A stretch of DNA of 37,212 nucleotides from Candidatus Jacksonbacteria bacterium RIFOXYB2_FULL_44_15 (GTDB lineage Bacteria; Patescibacteriota; Patescibacteriia; UBA9629). Under the pieces are notes generated by a model. That model was not told where the DNA came from. It searched no databases and saw only the letters and a program-made list of their open reading frames with translations. The position numbers and the translations under genes are program-made. This document shows, in pieces, positions 30,988 through 37,212 of the stretch. Position 1 is the first letter of the stretch; every line of letters begins with the position of its first letter. The stretch is taken from contig MHJY01000044.1 of NCBI GenBank assembly GCA_001818235.1, positions 1 through 37,212 of the forward strand. Direction: 5' to 3'.

Positions 30988-31812
30988 ATGGGATCGACGT
31001 TAAGCAAATGGATCGAAGGACTAGACCTAGCGTTTGACGCAGGTCTATTTGTTACAAACTTAGAGATTCTACTAAATCGAATCACTAAGTTGCCTGGGGC
31101 CAAGCAGACTGCCGAATTGGTAAAAAACCACGGCAAAAAAATTGTCGAAAAAAGCCAGTACATCGAAAACGGCAGAGCATTCGTCGTGCTCGCATTAAAA
31201 GATGTCTGGATCGGCGCAGTTGGTGTACCAGGCACGCCAGGATATCAAGCAGGATATTACCTGCAAAGGTATCCCAAGTTCTATGAACTATATCAAAAGT
31301 TCATAGTCGAAAAAAACCTAAGGGCACCGAACGTACAAATCGGATCAGTGTCCATGGCACACTTTCCAAACGAGAATAAACTCGTTGAGATGGTCCTGAA
31401 ACTATCTCATGTGCCAAACCAAGTAGAGTCCAACACTCCGGAAGAACGAGAAAAAATTGTTACACAAATAAGAGAAACTCTCGACTGGATGGAGGGAAGC
31501 ATGCAAGCCGGCCTGATGACTGATGAAGCTATCTATATGATGTTCAAGATCATGGACCATGATCCTATTAGGTCCGCGATTAAGGACATGCTTTCCCTCG
31601 CCAAGGCGCATATGGGAAATGCGCTAACAAGCAATCCAGTCTATGCCCAAGTGCAGCAAACTATCCAAATGCTAGACAAGAGCTTGGATCATTTGGAGAA
31701 TGAAAGTGCGAAGCTGGCCGCTAGGACTAAAGCGGCGAGGATAGAATCGGAACGAAAACTTAAAGAATGGCAAGAGAAACCAGCATGGAAAAAATTGTTG
31801 TGGCCATTCTAG
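30988..31812 (+). CDS. Hypothetical soluble helical protein
   Basis: I do not recognise the family of this 274-aa protein. It has no signal peptide or membrane helix. The first part includes RAFVVLALKDVWIGAVGVPG, the middle is helical with LDWMEGSMQAGLMTDEA, and the C-terminus is a basic coiled coil ending in KPAWKKLLWPF, which could touch a membrane. AAAGGAGGG 8 nt upstream is a strong SD. It lies 14 nt after the IPT gene and 26 nt before the next, so all three are one operon. Confidence 0.75.
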   Translation: MGSTLSKWIEGLDLAFDAGLFVTNLEILLNRITKLPGAKQTAELVKNHGKKIVEKSQYIENGRAFVVLALKDVWIGAVGVPGTPGYQAGYYLQRYPKFYELYQKFIVEKNLRAPNVQIGSVSMAHFPNENKLVEMVLKLSHVPNQVESNTPEEREKIVTQIRETLDWMEGSMQAGLMTDEAIYMMFKIMDHDPIRSAIKDMLSLAKAHMGNALTSNPVYAQVQQTIQMLDKSLDHLENESAKLAARTKAARIESERKLKEWQEKPAWKKLLWPF

Positions 31813-31838
31813 AAAAATGACATATAAAGGAGAAAAAA

Positions 31839-33503
31839 ATGTTAGTAGAAATTTTGATCGGGATTTTGGCGGGTGTATTAGCTTGGACGCATCCACAACT
31901 ATTGGTAGATCTCACGGTTTCGGCGATTGATTTCGCCACCACGACCGTAAACAATGCGCGAAGGCACTTGAGCCACTTAATGTGGATTACTCTCTGGCTC
32001 GCGGCGATTACTTTCGTGATCGTGCTTCTCGCCACTCTCACCCACTCTCGTGGGTTAGCCTTGGTAGGTCTCGTACCTTTCGGAATTTGGTCATACTTGA
32101 TCATGTATTTATTCTCGGCGCTAGTCGACGCGGCTGAAGTGGCCTATCCAGGCAGCAAGTCGATTCTCCATGAATTAATGCGGCCAGTTGCCACGTTAAT
32201 TATGGGAATAGGTGCCCTAATCCTGTGCTGCGCAATGTGGCCGGGGTTACTGGGAATGTTCTCATTCCTAATTGTGGGTTTCGTGCTTATCACCGGCGGC
32301 GCCGGAATCTACTTTGGAACCAGAACTCATCTGTTCCAATGGCTGATGATCGTTTTCTTGATCATCACAATACTGTTCGCAGGGGCTGGCGCTTGGCTAC
32401 AGGGAAGCGTAATTGGCCGAGCTGCCAATGATTGGTTAAAAGAGGAAAATAGCCTCGTAGCTAGCAAAATTGGAGCATCGGCAGTTCAAAAAGCTGTCGA
32501 GAGGTTCTTTACTGGCAAAAAAGGCGAACTGGCTGGAGAAGTCATTCGCCAGGTAAAGTATGACCAATGGGAAAGCCTCGGCTGGGGCGCTGTACCGGTG
32601 TATAACCAAGAAGGTAATGAGGGACCGAACCTCAACCTAAAATGGGTATTAATTATTGAAAAAAATACCACGGTGCCGGAGGTAATAAAAAATAAGGTGA
32701 CGGATGAGGTCAGCATGACCAAAATCCGTTTAACGCCGCAAAACAAAGCGGCCACCTATTATTTACCCACCCGGGCTATCGACCTGGACACACCCCCACC
32801 AGCAAACCGCCTAGACCTCGCGAAGAGAGGCACCGCCGGATCCGTCTTTGAAAATGAGGTTGGGGTTGAAGAAACCAAAGCTCCGATAAACACGGGTGTC
32901 CGGCGCGTGAAGGTTGGCGGGGAATGTTGGATAAACGGCAAAAAGATCGACAACCTAACCTACGGTGAGTATGAGGTCATCAGTGCCACCAACCCACCAC
33001 AAGGCAAAAACTGCCCCGAAGAAGCCTTGCCGGCCAACATTCGCATCTCCGGTGGTGCGATAAAAATTGACGTCAACGGCGACGAGGGCTGGGTTCCGGC
33101 ATTCCACGCTGAGTGGCTAACGGACGCGTTCACGCAGTCACAATCGACTGCACCGGGAACTGGAGACACTACGGCAGCCGCAACGCAAGGACGGTATGTC
33201 TCAACCACAGTGGTTTTCGAGGATGAAAATCATAAGTGGCCAATCCAGAGTGGCTCAAAGGACGCCGATCCCACTCCAATGGCAGGACTCACTGTCCCAG
33301 GCGAAAAGGAGAAAATATCACTGTATACCGATGCCCCTGTCGATATGCAAATTCAATTTTTTTTCAAAGGGGGTAGTCGTTGGGTATCAATGACTACTAA
33401 TTATATCCATTATGCCGGGGCAGGCTACGACCTGCTAGGCGCTAAAGGGGATAGAAATAAAGGAAAAAAAATTGGTGTGAAATGTTATCAACCTGATAAC
33501 TGA
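31839..33503 (+). CDS. Hypothetical polytopic membrane protein with large soluble C-terminal part
   Basis: About six transmembrane helices fall in residues 1-190 (for example WITLWLAAITFVIVLLATL and LMIVFLIITILFAGAGAWL), then about 360 soluble residues of mostly beta character: GELAGEVIRQVKYDQWESLGWG, a CWINGKKI...GYEV-like small barrel near 365-425 ending GDEGWVPAFHAEWL (SH3-like in look), a Ser/Thr/Gly linker and a final beta domain. No known family. SD AAAGGAG lies 9 nt upstream. It may anchor or sense for the cassette. A strong terminator follows. Confidence 0.78.
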   Translation: MLVEILIGILAGVLAWTHPQLLVDLTVSAIDFATTTVNNARRHLSHLMWITLWLAAITFVIVLLATLTHSRGLALVGLVPFGIWSYLIMYLFSALVDAAEVAYPGSKSILHELMRPVATLIMGIGALILCCAMWPGLLGMFSFLIVGFVLITGGAGIYFGTRTHLFQWLMIVFLIITILFAGAGAWLQGSVIGRAANDWLKEENSLVASKIGASAVQKAVERFFTGKKGELAGEVIRQVKYDQWESLGWGAVPVYNQEGNEGPNLNLKWVLIIEKNTTVPEVIKNKVTDEVSMTKIRLTPQNKAATYYLPTRAIDLDTPPPANRLDLAKRGTAGSVFENEVGVEETKAPINTGVRRVKVGGECWINGKKIDNLTYGEYEVISATNPPQGKNCPEEALPANIRISGGAIKIDVNGDEGWVPAFHAEWLTDAFTQSQSTAPGTGDTTAAATQGRYVSTTVVFEDENHKWPIQSGSKDADPTPMAGLTVPGEKEKISLYTDAPVDMQIQFFFKGGSRWVSMTTNYIHYAGAGYDLLGAKGDRNKGKKIGVKCYQPDN

Positions 33504-33514
33504 CACGTGAGACT

Positions 33515-33545
33515 GTAACCTGGTTACAAGTAATAACCAGGTTAC
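33515..33545. promoter_or_regulatory. Perfect 12-bp palindrome after the membrane-protein gene
   Basis: GTAACCTGGTTA and TAACCAGGTTAC with a 7-nt loop. There is no T-run, so it is a stem-loop or binding site; 3' mRNA protection is one option. Confidence 0.6.
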
Positions 33546-33570
33546 GTCTACGACACGCCAACCAACTATA

Positions 33571-33625
33571 AAAGGGATAGAATAGATGATCTGTAATCAT
33601 TTATGTCTATCCCTTTCTTTTTTTT
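33571..33625 (+). terminator. Intrinsic terminator of the second SD cassette
   Basis: AAAGGGATAG (33571-33580) pairs with CTATCCCTTT (33607-33616), with inner GATGAT/ATCATT, followed by CTTTTTTTT. Confidence 0.85.
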
Positions 33626-33639
33626 AGACTCAGTTATTC

Positions 33640-33670
33640 GGTTAACGGGTTAACGAGTTAACGGGTTTAC
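33640..33670. repeat. GTTAAC-type tandem repeat
   Basis: GGTTAACGGGTTAACGAGTT-type units, fourth member of the family at 12969. Confidence 0.65.
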
Positions 33671-33685
33671 TAAAAACTTACAAAA

Positions 33686-33919
33686 CTATAGGTTTTTGAT
33701 TAAATCTTCCAGAGAAATATCAGTCGCTTTTAAAATCGATTTTAATGTGCCTTTAGGAATATCCCTTCCGCCATGGATGGGTACAATGGTCCATCGGCCA
33801 TCAGGATGCTTTAACATTAAGTGCGATGAACTTTTATGCCGCAACTCCACAAAACCAAACTTCTTAAGAACGCCGACCATTTGCCGAGAGTTGATAATTG
33901 GCAATTTAGGCATAGGCAC
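33686..33919 (-). CDS. hicA: HicA-family toxin, second copy
   Basis: A 77-aa HicA: NSRQMVGVLKKFGFVELRHKSSSHLML has the catalytic His after Ser-Ser-Ser, followed by VPIHGGRDIPKGTLKSILK. It overlaps hicB by 14 nt. Two close ATGs (33919, 33913) are possible starts. It is a different lineage from the hicA at 17476. Confidence 0.9.
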   Translation of the reverse strand: MPMPKLPIINSRQMVGVLKKFGFVELRHKSSSHLMLKHPDGRWTIVPIHGGRDIPKGTLKSILKATDISLEDLIKNL

Positions 33920-34172
33920 ATGGATTTTTTAGCTCGGCTTGAATTTCCGAATCAGTAATAGTTTGGAGAAACTCGTAACCAGTCTCTTCTGGAATAGGCT
34001 CTTGGTCATCCATCATATTCATCAAATAAATCTTAAGAGCGTCCTGGACATTAGCTTTAGTTTCTTCGATTGATTCGCCCCAAGTATTTAGCCCGGGCAA
34101 AGAAGGCACAAAGCCGTGATAAGTTTTGTTTTCGTCGGGCTCGATGATAACCCGAAAAGTGTAGATCTTCAT
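33906..34172 (-). CDS. hicB: HicB-family antitoxin, second copy
   Basis: An 88-aa HicB core: FRVIIEPDENKTYHGFVPSLPGL, then TWGESIEETKANVQDALKIYL. No DNA-binding tail is visible. It is the upstream gene of the pair. Confidence 0.9.
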   Translation of the reverse strand: MKIYTFRVIIEPDENKTYHGFVPSLPGLNTWGESIEETKANVQDALKIYLMNMMDDQEPIPEETGYEFLQTITDSEIQAELKNPCAYA

Positions 34173-34224
34173 ATGACGGCATTATAACAAAGTAATTTTA
34201 AAAGTCAAAAAAGTATACTATTGC

Positions 34225-34426
34225 ATAGATTCCCGCTTTCGCGGGAATGACAACACCAAGAAAGAGATTCCTCGACTTCGCTTCGCTACGTTCGGAATGA
34301 CAAGAGAGCGATTCCTCTGATGGTCATCGGAGGGATCCAGTATTTAAGCCAAACATTATTTACGAATGGATCCCCGCTTATGCAGGGATGACAAGTTAAG
34401 TTTAGATGACAAATTAGGTTTATTTG
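34225..34426. repeat. Cluster of REP-like elements upstream of hicBA
   Basis: GATTCCCGC/GCGGGAATGACA (34228-34252), GATTCCTCGACTTCG/CGGAATGACA (34265-34302), and GGATCCCCGC/GCAGGGATGACA (34367-34393). Another inverted copy (34425-34450) overlaps the end of the next gene. Confidence 0.8.
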
Positions 34427-34738
34427 TCATTCCTGCGAAAGCGGGAATCCAGATTCATTACCATATAAATCCTGCCAGTCCGGATTCACTGCCTCGATCA
34501 ATTCTAATTTCCACCGCCTTTCCCACTTCTTTATTCTTTTCTCTCTCAAAATAGCATCATAAATATCATTATAGACTTCATAATAAACTAAATGGTGAAC
34601 TCCGTATGCTGATGTAAAACCTTTAATTAAATTACTTTTGTGCTGATAGACTCTATTTTCTAAATTACTTGTAACTCCCGTATATAATGTGCCGTTTCTC
34701 TTGCTAGCCAAAATATAAACGTAATACTTTTTTGGCAT
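34427..34738 (-). CDS. GIY-YIG domain endonuclease-like protein
   Basis: A 103-aa single-domain GIY-YIG protein: YYVYILASKRNGTLYTGVTSNL has the paired Tyr motif, followed by NRVYQHKSN, YYEVYNDIYDAILREKRIKKW. The start at 34738 is chosen because the preceding in-frame residues (SFPRKRESI) are REP translation. The last residues, SGFPLSQE and the stop, are also coded by a REP element. Such small proteins are common in CPR genomes; a role in DNA repair or mobility is not shown. Confidence 0.88.
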   Translation of the reverse strand: MPKKYYVYILASKRNGTLYTGVTSNLENRVYQHKSNLIKGFTSAYGVHHLVYYEVYNDIYDAILREKRIKKWERRWKLELIEAVNPDWQDLYGNESGFPLSQE

Positions 34739-34756
34739 AGAAATTACTATTTGTAT

Positions 34757-34783
34757 AGATTCCCGCTTTCGCGGGAATGACAA
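34757..34783. repeat. REP-like element
   Basis: GATTCCCGC...GCGGGAATGACA just upstream of the GIY-YIG gene; same arms as 34228-34252. Confidence 0.8.
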
Positions 34784-34818
34784 ACAAAATCCATCACCAA
34801 TGACAAAAATCCATCACT

Positions 34819-35328
34819 TTACGCGCTGGGTTGGGAGACCGCGGTGCGCATAAAGTACATAACGAAAGTGATAACACTCCAGGCAATCATAATAAAGACC
34901 AGGCCAATCAATGCCCAGGTGAGAATGTTCTTGCCCTTAGTAACCCGCTCCGGGGAGCCGGCAGAAGTTGCCCAGGTAAAGCCGCCGAAAATTACCATAA
35001 TCAAAGCAATCAATGCGGTAAAACCTAAAGCATATTGCAAAATCGTTATTAAAACCTCGCGAAAATCCGGCGAATTGCATATTTTAACCTTCTGTTTTTC
35101 TCTAACCTCCTCCGTACACTTTACTATACCGACGAGTTCGGCCAACTTATTTAAACCAAAATTTTCGTACCGCAGTTTAACAATATTACTTGGTGATTCC
35201 TGAGCACCTTGATCAAGTGGCGGCGTCTGAACCCCGGACTGCGCGGCCGCGACCATGGGCAACGCCAAAGGCAAGGCGAGAAAAATAAAAAATAATAGGG
35301 AGAGTAAAAATGAGGGTTTTTTGAACAT
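34819..35328 (-). CDS. Pilin-like (TrbC/VirB2-type) membrane protein
   Basis: The 169-aa protein has a cleavable signal peptide (about residues 1-29, ending MVAAAQ), a 60-residue external part with two Cys (KCTEEV, ICNSPD) that may form a disulfide, then two hydrophobic helices (LQYALGFTALIALIMVIFGG and ILTWALIGLVFIMIAWSVI) joined by a short loop ATSAGSPERVTKGKN. This is the layout of the T4SS-pilin-like family common in CPR. No other secretion genes are in the window. Confidence 0.8.
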   Translation of the reverse strand: MFKKPSFLLSLLFFIFLALPLALPMVAAAQSGVQTPPLDQGAQESPSNIVKLRYENFGLNKLAELVGIVKCTEEVREKQKVKICNSPDFREVLITILQYALGFTALIALIMVIFGGFTWATSAGSPERVTKGKNILTWALIGLVFIMIAWSVITFVMYFMRTAVSQPSA

Positions 35329-35349
35329 ATATGTAAATAACCAATAATA

Positions 35350-35405
35350 AAAGAAATTTAAAATCCAAATGTCAAATCAAGCTCAAAGTTCAAAATCCAA
35401 AATCA
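35350..35405. repeat. AAATCCAAA-type repeat
   Basis: AAAATCCAAATGTCAAATCA and similar words, shared with 7175-7250, 29345-29412 and 35763-35815. Confidence 0.6.
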
Positions 35406-35789
35406 TTTTTTAATTTGTTTACTACGCGCAACAATAGTAGAAAAAATTAACACCAGTTCATGAACCTCCTTATAAAACTCGCGGCAGGTATCAGTCTTGT
35501 CTATATTGGCTTTCGCCAACATCCGCAGCCAATGCATTGTTTCTTTGGCTTCTTTTTTACAAAGATTGATTTTATGCTGAAAATCTTTTTTTGATTCCGC
35601 GGCGTCTGCTTCCATATAATTAGCGCCAATACTAGTACCAGCTCTGACAATTTGGTTAATAAGCGGCCTGTTAATAACTGTGTTGGGCAAAATTTTTGCA
35701 AAATCAATAATATTCTCGCCAAACTTTGCCGTTCGCTCTGTTAAATCATACAGCTTTTTGTTATTTGAATTTTGGATTTGATTTGACAT
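35403..35789 (-). CDS. Four-helix-bundle protein (23S rRNA intervening-sequence type)
   Basis: The 128-aa product matches the S23/IVP four-helix bundle: LYDLTERTAKFGENIIDFAK, NQIVRAGTSIGANYMEADAAES, KDFQHKINLCKKEAKETMHWL and a final HELVLIFSTIVARSK helix. First found in 23S rRNA insertions, it is a free-standing gene in CPR. Its function is unknown; nucleic-acid binding is assumed. The first ten residues (SNQIQNSNN) are coded by the AAATCCAAA repeat. Confidence 0.9.
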   Translation of the reverse strand: MSNQIQNSNNKKLYDLTERTAKFGENIIDFAKILPNTVINRPLINQIVRAGTSIGANYMEADAAESKKDFQHKINLCKKEAKETMHWLRMLAKANIDKTDTCREFYKEVHELVLIFSTIVARSKQIKK

Positions 35790-35905
35790 TTGGATTTTGT
35801 CATTTGAATTTTGTTTGCCCTGCTTAGAAATTTGGAAATTCTAACGAGGGTTGGACACTTGTTTCTTGCATGCCATGGCGGCATGCCATGGGTTATTGGT
35901 TATTC
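35763..35905. repeat. Two dispersed repeats, with a duplicated GCATGCCATG
   Basis: 35763-35815 has AAATCCAAA-family words. 35818-35905 matches the 16440-16540 repeat, interrupted between CTTGTTTCTTG and GGTTATTGG by GCATGCCATG-GCG-GCATGCCATG. Confidence 0.6.
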
Positions 35906-37212
35906 TGAAACAGATTCAGCATCACTATCAGGGGCAACAGCAGGCTCGGTTTCGTGCCCAGTAGGCACTTCGGCTCCCGGCTGTTCCGCCAAAAGACCAG
36001 CAGTCCTTAAACTATCTTCCATCGGCGCCATGCCTTTAATAGCCTCCAATTTGAGATCCAAATCCCCGTCTGGCACCTGTTCACTCCACAGTTTATTCTG
36101 CGCTTGCTCTAAATTTGTAGCCTGGTCAAAATAAAAAGCTGCTGGCTGGCCGTTATTGTCAAAAATCATCACCCCATGCTCTGGGCCTTGAATATAAATT
36201 CCCGGATGATCATTGAGCGTAAACGCCTGCACGACTTTGGCATCAGGACTCAAATACACTTGACTATTGAAGCCAAAATCAAGCAAGCGCGACTCCGGCG
36301 ACGCGGCGAAATAACGGATATTGCCGATTTGGGCGTAGGTTTGCTCGTTTAAATTAAGCTTAGAGGCGATCTCATCTACCTTACTGATTGGAACTTCTTG
36401 CAGTGCCTCTCCCTCATTCCCAGGGAAAAACAAGGATTTAATCTTGGCCTGGTCGACAACTTTGTTATTGTCGCTATCAATAAAATCGGCAGTTGCATCA
36501 GGCTGACCATCATGATTGATGTCTAAATAATAAAGGTGATGTTCAGCATCATATTTTGTATAAATGATCTCCAGTATACCATCGCCCATTAGATCTACTT
36601 GATCAATTTGCCAGCCAGCTATCGGCTCTCGGACGCGTCCTTCTTCTGCTTCTATCTCCGCCTTTGCTTCAAGTAATTGCGCCAAATGCCGCTCGACCAA
36701 CATATCCTCAAGCGGCGAATGCGGATAAACATCTGACTTAATGGTCTCTAAATCAATCGCTGGCAACGCTACCTCGGGTATCTCTGTTGCTGGCTTAAGT
36801 TCTTCAACTGGCGGTAGATCTAGAGGCGGTGGCCCTTGTTCATAACCACCGGGCATGGTCACCGTAGTGTCCTCAACTTTATTCTCGCCTTCACCCACGC
36901 CGATGGCAGTTCCGGCGGTGGCTACCTGGTGGGTTTCTCTAGTCCCAACAGGTACAGTGTATTCCCCGGCCTCGGTCGCCTCGCCAGCCGGCCGAACCTC
37001 TTTAATATGGTAATAACCATCATCATTTATTTTGAGATCGATCTCTTTTAACACTGGCGCGCCATCAGCACCCTTACTTAAAACAATACCCACCTCATCC
37101 GCAGAATTAATGCGCGTTTCCTGCATTTGTCCTTGATCTGATTTATAAACAATCCCCTTCTCCAACGCTAATACGTGCGCCACCCGTCCAGCCCAGTCGT
37201 GAACTTCTTCGC
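35900..37212 (-). CDS. Acidic protein with EF-hand-like Asp repeats, 5' end outside window
   Basis: A GTG at 37183 is a possible start, but the frame stays open to the window edge (EEVHDWAGR before it), so the N-terminus is probably missing. The visible 437 residues are acidic, with a Pro/Glu-rich linker (about residues 120-165 after the GTG) and a calcium-loop-like stretch DINHDGQPDATADFIDSDNN, as in EF-hand or FG-GAP-type loops. The C-terminus ends in a Glu/Ser/Ala tail without an anchor. It is probably exported or exposed, but no family is recognised. Confidence 0.75.
   Translation of the reverse strand, partial: EEVHDWAGRVAHVLALEKGIVYKSDQGQMQETRINSADEVGIVLSKGADGAPVLKEIDLKINDDGYYHIKEVRPAGEATEAGEYTVPVGTRETHQVATAGTAIGVGEGENKVEDTTVTMPGGYEQGPPPLDLPPVEELKPATEIPEVALPAIDLETIKSDVYPHSPLEDMLVERHLAQLLEAKAEIEAEEGRVREPIAGWQIDQVDLMGDGILEIIYTKYDAEHHLYYLDINHDGQPDATADFIDSDNNKVVDQAKIKSLFFPGNEGEALQEVPISKVDEIASKLNLNEQTYAQIGNIRYFAASPESRLLDFGFNSQVYLSPDAKVVQAFTLNDHPGIYIQGPEHGVMIFDNNGQPAAFYFDQATNLEQAQNKLWSEQVPDGDLDLKLEAIKGMAPMEDSLRTAGLLAEQPGAEVPTGHETEPAVAPDSDAESVSE

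Noticed and set aside
35811-36134. 107-codon plus-strand ORF
   Set aside because: Mostly antisense to the acidic protein gene and starts in a dispersed repeat.
1-37212. CRISPR array
   Set aside because: Repeats are palindromic REP-like elements or tandem GTTAAC units, without regular spacers or cas genes.

Overview
The window looks like a chromosomal piece of an uncultivated, small-genome bacterium, most likely from the Candidate Phyla Radiation (Patescibacteria). This is inferred from the content: many core genes lack a clear Shine-Dalgarno (SD) site, genes are tightly packed, and there is a VirB2-like two-helix pilin, a four-helix-bundle (IVP-type) protein, a GIY-YIG protein and abundant CPR-style intergenic palindromes. 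TGA is used as a stop, so the code is standard.

Region 1 (1-16 kb) is mostly core metabolism on the minus strand. It holds a partial secreted protein with seven Asp-box repeats, a class I aminotransferase, S7 and S12, an M50 protease, and an L28 gene of 57 codons on the plus strand. It continues with an amino-acid cluster (leuB, class I aminotransferase, ilvE), parB, a CAP-domain surface protein, and a glycolytic operon of enolase and two different cofactor-independent phosphoglycerate mutases. Both the enolase and the upstream mutase have lost or changed signature residues.

Region 2 (16-34 kb) is an accessory island. It carries toxin-antitoxin (TA) modules: two MntA/HepT (one hepT frameshifted), an AbiE pair, an AbiE-like winged-helix/nucleotidyltransferase pair, a VapBC-HicBA operon with an extra 45-aa ORF, and a second HicBA. 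Between them are two plus-strand cassettes whose genes, unlike the rest, have strong SD sites. The first (19.36-23.31 kb) is a TerY-P-type phospho-signalling triad: vWA protein, PP2C phosphatase, and an atypical kinase fused to two ASH-like domains, an IPT/TIG domain and a zinc ribbon. The second (30.37-33.50 kb) has an IPT/TIG membrane protein, a soluble helical protein and a six-helix membrane protein; I infer it may be the envelope partner of the first.

The most unusual signal is RNA. Three consensus promoters lie back to back with TA operons and each starts a transcript that folds: a three-way-junction RNA with a competing hairpin at the head of the triad leader (18843-19010), and two related small RNAs that begin AAGTCGCAAAAAA and end in intrinsic terminators (17056-17181 and 29231-29344). 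A tRNA-Ile(GAT) has a degenerate inverted copy of its D and anticodon arms about 80 bp away.

Region 3 (33.5 kb to the end) holds HicBA, REP-like repeats, the GIY-YIG protein, the pilin-like protein, the four-helix-bundle protein and a partial acidic protein that runs off the right edge.
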